This document shows positions 36,363 to 47,210 of a DNA stretch of 64,000 bases, in pieces (position 1 is the stretch's first letter; each line of letters opens with the position of its first letter). The DNA is from Ectocarpus siliculosus (lineage: Eukaryota; Sar; Phaeophyceae; Ectocarpales; Ectocarpaceae): contig FN649738.1 of assembly GCA_000310025.1 (NCBI GenBank), positions 65,032-129,031 on the forward strand, written 5' to 3'. The notes under the pieces are model-generated. The model saw nothing but the letters and a program-made list of their open reading frames with translations, ran no database searches and was not told where the DNA came from. The translations under genes and the position numbers were made by a program.

Positions 36363-39300
36363 ATGGCTGTACAGCAGCAGCAGCAGCAGCGGCGGCGGCA
36401 TCGGCCGGGGTGCGGCCAGTCGCCCCGGCAATCAGACCGGTCACCGGCGGCCGCGGCGACGGTAGTCGTTGCGGCGCTCGCTCTGTGCGCGAGTTTGGTG
36501 GAGGTCTCCGAGGCGTTTCTGTCGCCCGCGACGGGGCGGTTGCCGTTCGCGGCGCAGACAACCTCGAGGGCGGCCGTAGCGCCGGTGGCGGCAAGGGGGT
36601 CGTCTTCTGCTGCCGCGGGCCGAAGGGCGGGAGGGATTTGCATGTCGGCGGTGAGAGGATTTGGGGGAATAGTGAGACCGGGGAGGGGGGGGCATGTAGC
36701 CGACCGCTGTAGAGCTGTCCCATGTCTGCGTCGCCCCCCTCGTGGTTATAACGTTTTATCGAGGAGCTTTGATGATCAGTCCTGAGAGTGTGCGGCTGGC
36801 CACCCGCAGCAGTTTCTTTTCGTGTTTTTGTTGTCCGTTTGCACTGTGTGTGTGCTTTCGAGAATCGCACCGTGCGCGTGCCGTCGTCTCTTCTTTGCTT
36901 GCCTCGAAAAGTACCGTTGCAATAGCAGTTGGTGAGATGTTGTGCGTTGCCCCACGTTTGCATCACCCCCAAAACGCCTGCCCGTGTCGTGTTCCTGGGA
37001 TGCCTGCCTCCTGGCGTTGTCCAGGGCAAGACCATCGAGATGTACATGCCGGCGCTATCGTCGACGATGGAGGAAGGGACGATCGTGCAGTGGCTCAAGG
37101 AAGTCGGTGACAAGATCGAGGTGACTGACTGACTGACGGGCTCACGGCGCTGTTGTGGCGTCCACGCCGCAAGAGGACTGGATTTGGTGTTGTCCTCTTA
37201 CGCCATGAGCTAACGTACTGCGGGTGCATCGGAACGAAGGCCGTCGGTTGTGCCACTGGTGGTTGCGTTGGTCTACTACAGGCTTTCCTCGGAGTCAACA
37301 TCCTCAGCGTTACCCCCCCTCCCCAGTGTCCATGCTGGTTTTGGTGGGAGAAAGCACCACCACAGCTCGGCGTGGTATGCGGGTAGCTCGTACGTATGCA
37401 TAGAAAACGCACGCCGGCGGGGTGCGTAGTCCTTCTCTCTCAATAACGCACCACGCCGGCGCGTCTTCCACCGTAATGACCATGGGGAGGCATGAAGGCG
37501 TCTTGGCATTTCCCCGCAGCCGCCGCTAACCCTAGCACCACCGGTACCCGGAAGTTCCGGTGCAGGAACCAAGAGCCAACGCAACCAACAACGAATGTTT
37601 AATATGGCCTTCCCTTCCACAATAGCACTTAAAGATTGCAGATCCTCTATGGCGGATGGTCGGCGACTGTCGGAGTGCGGTTAGCGCAGCCCCGTGCCGA
37701 CAAACACAGCGTCCTACAACGCGTGACACGCACAACAGTGCTACGACCCCCGCCCGTGGCAAAGTGTCCCGAAGAATCGTCGCCCGCGTCATGTGGTTAG
37801 TTACGACGTCGAGCGCGTTGCCTGCCCCTGCCTCCCTTTCGAAAACCACGCGATCGCGCTTAGGTGGGAGACCCCGTGATGGTGGTGGAGTCGGATAAGG
37901 CTGACATGGATGTGGAGTCGTTCGAGGAGGGGTACCTGGCGGCCGTGCTGACGGAGGAGGGGGACAGCGCCAAGGTCGGGGCAGCCGTCGCCCTCATCGT
38001 TGAGAGGTACGTACGTCTATCGTCTATCGAGGGAAGCAGCAATGAGTCGGGGCCACGGCGGCGATATTTCAGTTGAGCTGGTGGGTGTGGCTGAAGCCAT
38101 TTTCGAACGCTGTTGGTATGTCGGTGAGAGAGGTAGCGGAGTGTTGCGACTCTAGCCGGCGCTGTGTTGAGCTCTAGCCGGCGCTGTGTTGCGACTCTAG
38201 CCGGCGCTGTGTTGAGCGCAAGCGGGAACGTGACACCGACGGCCGCGATCATGCTCGTCCCCGAGAATTGACCTAATAGATAGGCCAGCAGTAGATAAGA
38301 CCCGCAGCCGCTCTTCACTATTGCTGGACAGTTCGTCGAACTTGCCGACTTGCTCGTTGGACATGCATAGCATGTACTCAATATTTGCGTTTTTTCATCC
38401 AGGTGGGATCCTAGCACCCAACCCTGACAGAAATCGTGACTATTTTGTCCCGCATCCTCCCGGGCTTCGGGCCACGGGTGGTTGGGGAAGTACCCCGCTG
38501 CTACCTGCTAGCCGGAAGGGTTTTCGGTTCACTCGAGTCACGCATGGGTGTTTCGCTCGAAACGGAGTTAGGGTGTTTCGCTCTCCCGCGGTCGGCATTT
38601 TGCGCTTGTCGTACCCAGAGCGCTCGTCCACTCCTCTTCATGCATCCGACGCCGGCGTTTGCCCTTGCCGCGTGAATTTCGCTAAGCGTTGTCCACCCTT
38701 TTCCACTCGTCCGCTGTCGGGATTTTGCGCCTAGACAGCCTGTTGACTCGTTTTCACGCATCCGCTGTGGGCATTTGCTCTATTGTATTTGTTGTTACCC
38801 GTGGTGCAGTGAGGAGGACATCGCCGCTGCCCAGGCGGCGGGAGCTTCGGCTGCCGGTGGAACAGCGCCGGCGGAGTCTGCGGACACGGCCGCCGCCCCC
38901 GGTGCGTGCGGACTTTGTCTGGGGACGCTTTCGTCGTTGGCATGGATTGGCTGGCGCTTGGTGGAATTGTTGGCCTCGTGCATGGTGTTTCGATGTAGGG
39001 GGGTTGCTCTACAGGCCGGTGCATTGTGTGTACCCGCGTCTGTGGTTAGTTAGCGTTGGCATAGACTGTGGTTCAGTGCAGTAACCGGTTAACCAACGAA
39101 AGCATGTCAGTCTTTAGCGGGTTAACATTAATCCTGGTTCCGCGGAAGGAGACCGAAATGCAAAGAATGGAAGCCTTGTGTGTGTGTTTTGCTTTTGTAT
39201 CAGTGGCGGCGGCGGCGGCGGCTCTGGGGTCAAGGATGACTGACACGCTTTGCCGAAGACCTTTTATTACGCGTACACTGCGCTGCGCTAGCTGCGTGTG

Positions 39301-39675
39301 TGTCTGTGATTGGCATCTACCGTGCTTACCGGCCGATGAAAGTATTCGTGTGTTGCACATGTGCGGTGCCTTACCCCTAGCTAACCCCAGACCTTTATTT
39401 TCTTGAGCAGCCGGTGGCGGAGGCGGTGCCGCAAAGCCTGACGTGCCCTTCAAGGAGATCGGGATGCCAGCGCTGTCTTCCACGATGACGGAGGGCAAGG
39501 TAGTGGCGTGGCTCAAGCAAGAGGGGGACAAGGTCGAGATGGGAGAAGCGGTGCTGGTGGTGGAGTCGGACAAGGCGGACATGGACGTGGAGTCATACGA
39601 TGAGGGGTACCTCGCGGCCATCATCACCGGTGAGTGCAGTCTGCGGTGCCCCCAATAGAGAAACACCGGGCAGCT

Positions 39676-39710
<35 letters not shown>

Positions 39711-42700
39711 TATGGCTTGGGTGTGCGTCACAATTCGCTGCCGCCGGCGGGACTGTGCAAGCGTGTTTTGTCGCCTTCATTACTTTCGAGATAAAACAGA
39801 CGGACGTCGTTGTCGAGGGACTCCCCCCCTCTTGTTGCTCTCCTCTTTCACCCTGGCATACTTTTGGGAAAACAGGCGAGGCATGAGTACGGTACCCAAC
39901 CAACCTAGCCGGCGTTGTTTTGCTCTTTTCATCGGACCAGACGGGCCTCCCCCCAGATACTCCGCGCGCCATTTTGACGCGTCCGATGATTGGCTGTGGA
40001 AGGACTCCCCCCCCCCCCCCCGCATCTCGGCTCGTTGCTATTTTCGTACATGCTATAATACCCCTCTCACTGTTGGTGTCATCCCGTGCGCTTCCTTTTT
40101 CGTGTGCGTGGTTCGGCAGAAAAAGAAGAATCCCAGGGTGTCGGCGGCCCCCTCGGTCTCCTGGTCCACACCCAGGAAAAAATCCCCCCCGTGCAGGAGT
40201 AACCCCAAGGCCCTCAAGAGCGGGGGGGGGGGTGCTGCAGCCGCGTCCGCCCCCTCCGGCCGCCGAAGCCGCCCCGGCCGCTCCGGCACCGGCGTCTGTC
40301 TCCCGGTGAGAGGGTTAAGAGACGGCTTTGATGAGAGAGAGAGAGAGAGAGAGAGAGTTATGAGAGGGTGGGCGGTGGCAGACATGGGTGTGGTTTGTGA
40401 TGTCGGTACTCCCCCCATTCCATTTTTGGCTTGGTTCAACATGCCCTAACCCTCCTCCCCCTCTCGCACAGGCGGAGCCAGCACCCCCACCATATCCTCC
40501 AACGGGAGTTGGTACCCCCCCCCCTCTACGTTTTTTTGCATTCAACATGCCCCAATTCTCCTCCCCGTCTATTACATTCGCAGCCAGCCCCCCCCTCCAC
40601 ATCCTCCAATGGGCGTTGGTACCCACACCCCCATCGCCTTTTTGGCTCACATGTACTCATCAACGTCCCCTAACCCCACCTCCTCGCGCAGGCGGAGCCA
40701 GCACCCCGGCCGCTTCCTCGGACGGGCGTGTGGTAGCCTCAGGTCTCGCGAAGAAGAACGCCGGTGCCCAGGGCATCGACCTGTCGGCTCTCTCTGGCAC
40801 GGGGCCAGGCGGCCGCGTGGTCGCTCGCGACGTGGAGGCTGGAGCCAAGGGCGGGGCTGCGGCGGCGGCGGCGGCTCCAGCGAAGCCGGCGTGGACGCCT
40901 GGACCGGGGGTAGTGGCGGCGACTCCCACGTAAGCATGTGCATGTGATGATGGGTTTTTGGCCCTCCTCTCGCTCGGGTCGTGGTAGTGTTGTTGGTGCT
41001 CTGCTTCATTTGTTGCTCTGGTAGCGCTGGTTGTTGTTGTTGTCGTCGTCGTCTTGACATTAGCAACCGTTCCGGTCTCGGCAAAGCATCTTCAAGCTTC
41101 CGTGCCGGTCCATTAGGTGGGCTCCTTCCGTGGTCACAGGCCTTCAACCGAAAGCAAAACGGGTATACCACACTTGTAGAAATCAAGCTGGTCAAGTTTT
41201 TTGTTTGTTTTTGTTTCTGTTGTTGTTTGGTGTCGCTTTTGGTTGGGCTGCGGTGATGGGTACCTTGGCAAGGCCGTGGCTTATTGTAGTCGGAGCATTT
41301 GGACGCGACGATTTCTACATGTTCCCCGCTTTTCAGCGTTTTGTTTTTGCGAGTCATCGAGGCGATGTTGTCCCTGGCCGCGCATTGCAATAATTCACGG
41401 AGCCCACGCCCCGTTCATGCTTCCTTATCTGCCGCGTCTTATGCCCTCGGGTGACGGTGTTGCACATCAGTGGGAACGGCCAACTCACGGTTCCGACCAT
41501 CAATACGTACCTACCGTTCGCTACGAGCATGCACCTCGTATGATTAGCATTGCTCCAACCAGCACCATAACCTGAGGCCGCCGCCTTCATCCCAACGACC
41601 CACGGCAGTCAAATTTCCTTTTCAATCCGCACCCCCCCTCTGCACCCCCTCCCTACCGCTACATACATCCCGGCGCAACGTCAACGCAATAAAAACCACA
41701 AGCAGCGCCCGATGTCAATCCGCGCTGTCCCCCCCCTCCCTATCGCTATCTACCCCGCCGCAACGTCAACACAATAAAAACCACGAGCAGCGCCCGAGCA
41801 CTCGCCAAGAAGAAGGGGGTCAACCTGGCCACGGTTTCGGGCACCGGCAACTTCGGTCGCGTGACCGAGTCCGACGTGCTTGCCTCTCTCGGAGAGGCCC
41901 CCAAGGGTAAGGCCTCTGCCGACGCCGACGAGGGCTTGGCCATGCGGGAGGAGCCCGACCTGCCGGACGGTCCTAAGGTGACATCTTTAGTGTGTCGCTA
42001 GAGAGAAGGGTTCGGGTTTGGGTCGTGTGGAGGGAGGTGTGTGGGCGTTGTTGGTGTCTGATTGCTGTGCGTGTGAGGAGGATGTAGAGGGAGGCGTGTG
42101 TTGGCGTTGTTGGTGTCTGATTGGTATTTGTGGGGGTGGGGAGATAGAGAGGTTAGCCGCCTGGCCGCCGGAGGGAGGGCGGTGGAGGCCGGATATTCAC
42201 CATGTTACCATGGATCATACGAACTCTTCGTGTTGTGTTGAGGTTTCTGTAAGCACCCTACCATCTATTCGCCCTGTTTACTTGCTGCAGGAGTACTTGC
42301 TCTGTCATAGCGTGGTAGCGGGAACACTTCGTGCTTGGACAACCCCTACGGCATTCCGCCTGCTTCCATTCGTGCATCTTTGGTCGTACGCATGGGCGAT
42401 GTGGCTTTTTGTTGTGGGCCAAGCTTCATGGCCTTTTTGCTCGTTTTGTTTGTCGGGAACCACCTACCTACTGCAACCAAGCGCTTGCCGTGCTTGTTGC
42501 TGCTCAGTATCCGTACGCGTTTTGCAGTAATTTGCTTGATGATGCTTGGTACCTCTCTGGTCTGAGTTGCGGGGGGCACGCGACTGTGAATAATGGATTG
42601 CGGGTGGGCGAAGTGGTCTATACCGAAGCTTCGTTGCTATTTTGGCCAGACCTGACGAACAGTCTAGCGGCGAAGTCTAGCCACGAGCAGCCTCATTTTC

Positions 42701-45700
42701 TCACGAACAAGCTGCCTCCCGTTATCTGCTGCTGCTGTTCATCTCTCGGAATGCAGGCCATGGATGGCATGCAGAAGGCGGTGGCGAAGAACATGGAGGC
42801 CACGATGGACGTGCCCGTGTTCCGAGTTTCCCGCAAGATCAGGACCGATGCCTTCGACGACATGTACCGGCAGCTCAAGCCTAAGGGGGTCACGGTGCGG
42901 AGATAACATGAGATAGCATGCGTATTCCTCTACTGTGCGACTTGAGGGATGCAAATTCTGATGGTATATATCTTGACTGGTACCAAGTATGTTTCGCATG
43001 TGATGACGGAGAAGAAGGTGCACGGAAGTATCGTCTCAAGAGAAGTAGATATCCCCGTATCTGTTGTGAAGCTACGGGCCCGAAAGTGGTCGAATCGCGT
43101 CCGTAGTTTTGACATTACGCGGGGAGTCAAACCTCCCAATCGAAGTACTTGCCGTTTTGGTACTCGAAACCTGTGAATTGATTTTCTTGAGCATTCGGGT
43201 ATTTCCCATCACTGAACATGATGCGTGTTCGGATATTTATTCGGACCACGCATACGATTTATCGTTTCTTTTTCGTCGTGGGTGGTCAGGTCTCAGCCAT
43301 GCTCGCCAAGGCCTGCGCTCTCGTGCTGGAGGACTACCCGATCGTGAACGCTCGCTACGAGCCGGGGCAGACGGTCTACCAGAAGGACATCAACGTTGCC
43401 ATGGCCGTCGCCATCGACGGAGGGCTCATCACACCGACCCTAAAGGTCAGCCTATTATATTATAGTCGCGGAGTTTATTCTGTCTTCCGAATGTGGAGAT
43501 TGAACCCCTTCGTAGAGGGCACGCATAGACTACAACCTGCTTGTACCCGAAGTTTTTTCGAGGCTTGTGGAGACAATCTTAGCGCGTGACGGCCAGCCTT
43601 GTCTCGAAGATGTGTGTCTGTGTGTGTGTATGTTTTCTTATTTGGCATCGACCGCGCCATCTGGCCGACCAATGAAAATTCATGTGTCTTAGTACACGGT
43701 TAGAAGCAGAAAAATGTTGTAAAGACCATGATCTGGGCCCCCGTGAGGGCGTGGGTGTGTGTGTGTTTTCGTCCGCAATGCCTGTGATGGCAAGAGGTAG
43801 GGCATGAATGTCCGCCTTGTCGACGAGATGTAGATTTCACCCCCCCAAGGCCTGTGAAGACAAAACGAGGGTATAGGCTTGGTCGGACCGCCCGTCTGTC
43901 TCGCTGTTGTGCGGTACGCCAGCGACGAAGTCGTGGAGTGGAGAGCCTCGCTGCAAGTGTTTTGAGCTAACAATCACGGCAACGCCGTTTCGGTCCGAGC
44001 GTCAAGTAGGTATGGATGCGTTCTCCGCACAGAGACGAGAACCATGGTTTCTACGTACTAGAATTATGTTGGTGTTTCGTCACTTCAAATCTATCCCGCC
44101 CCTAGACAATTAACTATGTGGTGTATCCTGTGGGTGGGGATTCTTGAGCAACATACGTATATGTTACACCAACAATGGGAAAAACAGCAACCAACGATCT
44201 TGGAACATTGTCAATGAAATCGGTGATGGAGCATGCCTACTAAGAATCATTGCCCGTCGAATTTTCAACGACCCCAACATGCACCAACTGGTCAGAACGC
44301 AACTCATCGACCACATCAACGACAGCCTCCATAACCCCTTACCAGGCTCTGGACAAAACACTTTTTACGATTCCATCTCTGCTGGAATCAATTCAGAGAA
44401 CATTCAAATAGCTGGTCAACCTGAACAACCCTACCAAAGTGTCCCGGAATACCTCCATCTCATCTGTTCCAACTGCCTATGCTACCCATGTCGACATTGC
44501 AGCTGCCCAACAGTTGTACAACACTATCATAAGAATTACCCTCGTCGGCCAACAACCCTTTCCACCTCCTCCGTCCCATGACACATGCGGTGTTTTGTAC
44601 GGTGGCGAGCACTACCGAACCTTTCATATATAGTCCATGACATACAGCCCTTTGAGCAATGCGCATGTGGTCTTGCGTCACCCCGGGGGGTCTGACACCC
44701 ACGTCCCGAAGGGGAATCTTGTATATATGTATGTCATGTCGGGGCACCCGTGTCGACTTGTTTGCTTCTACTCCAGCATGGTCCAGCCTTCACTGCCCTT
44801 CTCCTAATCCTCCCTGCCGTGTGCATGTGGTGTATTTGCTCGATCCTGTCATCGCCTACTATGTATTTTATTGCTGCCAGCACAATGCCAACCTCCGCCC
44901 AATCCCTCCGCCGTGTGATATACCTTCTACCCTGTCGTTGACGATCACTGGTGCCACCAGAACGCCAACATGATGAGCCTGCTGGGTCTGTCCAACAAGT
45001 GGAGGGACCTCGTCGGCAAGGCGAAGGCGAAGCAGCTCAAGCCGGACGAGTACACCGGCGGCACCTTCACCATCACTAACCTCGGCATGTTCGGTGAGGA
45101 GCAAGCGAGGACCCTCGTGTTCTGGAGTTGTTGTCGTCGTTGTTGTTGTGGCAACACATTTAGGGTCGTCATTCAACGTCAACTACCAATTATCGGGCGA
45201 AGTTTGAAGATTCGGTTTCAGTGCTCGCCAGCTATATGTTCGAACGATGTCCCTACGAATGATGCAAGTACGCACGTGTGAGGTAGCAGTACGCCCTTGG
45301 CTCCGGTGCGTAGTCTCGAGCCTCTGCGTGCCAGTTTGTCGAAACGTCTGAGGCTGTTTGTCTTTTGACGTATGTGTCACTGAAGTTCTTTTGTGATGCG
45401 TGGGATCTGCTGGAGGATCTACGAAGTAGCCCGAAAGGTTCCGGGTTGCTGGGTCCCATCACCCTTCTCCAGCAGAGATGGCAGCCGTTTCCTGCTCTCA
45501 ATAATCAATAATAGACGTAGAAGACGACCGATGCGAGAAAAAACAAACGCAGACGAACGTTGCATCAGAACATCTTTTGTCTTTGGATGCGGTCTTCTGG
45601 TTGTGGTCCGACTCGCTCAACTGTTTTCTTCGTCCTCGTTTGCTGGAAAGTCCATGGTTCATGGCTGTTGCCGTCCTTCTCACAGTTTTGATTTGCTATC

Positions 45701-46395
45701 AACCCTCATACTCACACACCCTCACACTTGTACCTGTCGAGCATTGTGAGGCATGAAGATACCTCAGTAGGAGGAACGCAACCCTGCCGCTGCGTGATGG
45801 CAACAATGCTTCCCCCCGCACTCGAACTATAATTTAATTTTCTCTGCAGGTGTGTCTGAGTTTGCCGCTATCCTTCCGAGCAAGATGGGTGCCATCCTCG
45901 CCATCGGCGGGTCTCTTCCTACCGTAGTCCAGAAGCCAGACGGAAGGTGACTCGACCAACTTGTGACTTGAGACACTTGATTGGGGTAATAGTTGTAGAT
46001 TCACAAGTAGTGTTCCGCGTGTAAGTGTGTTTCGCCCGAAACGTTCCCCTTCTTTTTGAAACATTCGCCATGAGGGTCGTGGCTGACTGCCACACACCAG
46101 TCTGTCCGACCACCTTGCGTGTGACCACGCGTCTGCAGCCTTGTCCCAACCGTCCGCTTATCCTTCCTATAGGTACGAATGCCCTTCCTCTTGTTATCGT
46201 ACAAATTTGCAACAAATTCCCATCCCATTCGTTCTGTTTGTCGCCCATGCGCGCGCTTGCAGCTTCACCACTGTCAAAGAGATGACCGTGACCATCACGT
46301 GCGACCACCGACACATCTACGGGGCTGACGCCGCCTTGTTCCTGGGAGGGCTGGCCGACCTTATGGAGAACAACCCGTTGCAGCTCTTGGTTTAG
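36363..46395 (+). CDS. Plastid pyruvate dehydrogenase E2 (dihydrolipoamide acetyltransferase), twelve exons
   Basis: This is the acetyl-transfer core of the plastid pyruvate dehydrogenase complex, which makes acetyl-CoA for fatty-acid synthesis. Exons: 36363-36650, 37025-37120, 37864-38006, 38810-38901, 39411-39629, 40692-40929, 41791-41977, 42757-42894, 43290-43445, 44961-45093, 45850-45946, 46263-46395. All phases agree, giving 639 aa. Residues 20-60 form a hydrophobic signal peptide ending SEAFLSP, the heterokont plastid-import motif. Two lipoyl domains follow, with lipoyl lysines K140 and K261, each in ESDKADMDVES. Two peripheral-subunit-binding segments come next (about 295-328 and 359-390). 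The catalytic domain follows: MQKAVAKNM, VPVFRVSRKI, MLAKACALVLEDYPIVNA, INVAMAVAIDGGLITPTL, GGTFTITNLGMFG. It contains catalytic H611 in DHRHIYGAD. The YGAD ending is that of the chloroplast/cyanobacterial type. A short Ala/Pro linker exon near 40240-40310 may have been missed. Confidence 0.93.
38146..38220. repeat. Tandem repeat in E2 intron 3, three units of about 24 bp
   Basis: The unit core CTCTAGCCGGCGCTGTGTTG occurs three times in a row with small junction differences. It lies in the intron between exons 3 and 4. Confidence 0.8.
39677..39710. repeat. CAG microsatellite in E2 intron 5
   Basis: An uninterrupted CAG run of about 11 units begins 48 bp after the donor of exon 5. It is intronic in the gene model. 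Confidence 0.9.
40332..40357. repeat. GA dinucleotide microsatellite in E2 intron 5
   Basis: A pure GA run of about 13 units, intronic. Confidence 0.9.
40402..40727 (+). repeat. Tandem triplication of the 3' splice-site segment of E2 intron 5
   Basis: Three units begin at 40402, 40508 and 40615 (GT.GGTAC at each start), a period of 106-107 bp. Each contains a pyrimidine tract, a CAG acceptor and sequence matching the first ~35 bases of exon 6 (CGGAGCCAGCACCCC in units 1 and 3). The acceptor used in the model is in unit 3, with exon start 40692. Unit 1 has an intact-looking acceptor (exon start would be 40472), and unit 2 is more diverged. Using unit 1 would add 220 nt and shift the frame. 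Confidence 0.75.
41623..41800 (+). repeat. Tandem duplication of the 3' splice-site segment of E2 intron 6
   Basis: Two units starting CAATCCGC at 41623 and 41716 share a pyrimidine tract, CAACGTCAAC.CAATAAAAA, and AGCAG/CGCCCGA. The second unit holds the acceptor used for exon 7 (41791). The first carries a matching pseudo-acceptor with the following exon bases at about 41705. Confidence 0.75.
44144..44633 (+). pseudogene. OTU-type cysteine protease-like ORF within E2 intron 9
   Basis: The sequence between exons 9 and 10 of the E2 gene holds an open frame resembling the OTU deubiquitinase fold. It has a GDGACLLR block (the family usually shows GDGNCLF, with the catalytic Cys kept here), IARRIFNDPNMHQLVRTQLIDH, and, in an overlapping frame, a terminal GGEHYRTF block with the expected His. 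OTU domains are common passengers of large mobile elements. A repeat end shared with 17868-17944 follows directly, which supports a mobile origin. It looks interrupted about once. The family of the carrier is unknown. Confidence 0.55.
44655..44737. repeat. Dispersed repeat end, copy 2 (matches 17868-17944)
   Basis: It begins GAGCAATGCGCATGTGG, contains a palindromic CACCCCGGGGGGT core, and ends near CTTGTATATATG. It lies 20 bp after the OTU-like ORF. The matching copy at 17.87 kb has no recognisable OTU sequence before it. Confidence 0.5.
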
Positions 46396-47097
46396 TCGCC
46401 TTCGTCGACGTCATGGTCGTCGTTGTCGTCTCCATTTAGTATAGATAGTTCACATATAGACGAAAGGAAAGGGCTGCATGAGCCCCTCGCCCCTGGGTGG
46501 TGTTGCACATCCTCGCTGCCGGCATCCTTTTTGTGCTCTTGGAGCTTAGTCTTCTATCAATCGCCCCGTCATCCGTGCACTGCGGCTTTTGGTTTACTGT
46601 TTATGCGTATGTGAGTTGTTTTTTGTCATCTCATGGATATATTTAACTGGCTGGTTTGGCAGGCTTGCTGACTATCTTCGACGGATCTTGGGTGATGGGT
46701 CTGAGTGTGGCCAGGAACCTACCATCGAGTACAATAGGCCGTTTGCGGGTGATATGTGGTTGGAAGTCGGCCTTTGGCATGAATATCGACACCGACCCAG
46801 CACCGAATACTGCACTCGCTATTTCGCCGGCTCAACAACCTGGCCAGCAATCTGTTCTGCAATGGGGTATGAATAGGATGATACACATGCGTGCACATCC
46901 GCGCGCGTTGTTTGTCCTGCTGCATGCATAAGACCGGCGTGTGTTCAAGGTTCAGCCGGCTGGAGCGGTCGATGCAAATTCAAAGACACTCATACAAGTT
47001 GCTGCCCGCAGAGTTGGTGGCACCGGGGCCAATCGTGCACACAGCAGTACGGAGTATGTCACTGCCACCATCGATATCCACTAGGCCAGAAGCGGAA
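46396..47097. other. Downstream of E2, no gene seen
   Basis: The first part should be the 3' UTR of the E2 gene. I find no poly-A signal that I would defend and no other feature. Confidence 0.4.
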
Positions 47098-47210
47098 GCG
47101 AGAGAAAAACTCACTTTGCAAGAAAAGCTCGCTCACGCCGGGATTCGAACCCCTGACCTGGCCTCTAGAAGGTTACGAGGATACCAACTAGACCATCGGG
47201 GCGACCGGGC
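47098..47210 (-). mobile_element. tRNA-derived SINE, copy 2
   Basis: The arrangement matches 22479-22590: A box (TGGTCTAGTTGG, about 47195-47184), B box (GGTTCGAATCC, about 47151-47140), then a shared 3' segment (GCGAGCTTTTCTTGCAAAG). Acceptor-stem halves do not pair. The two copies differ by about 15-20%, so they are not recent sisters. Confidence 0.65.

Noticed and set aside
40226-40310. Ala/Pro-rich segment (PPAAEAAPAAPAPASVS) considered as an extra linker exon of E2
   Set aside because: Its composition suits an E2 linker, but the frame does not fit the phase of exon 5, and a poly-G run of uncertain length precedes it. Left out of the model.
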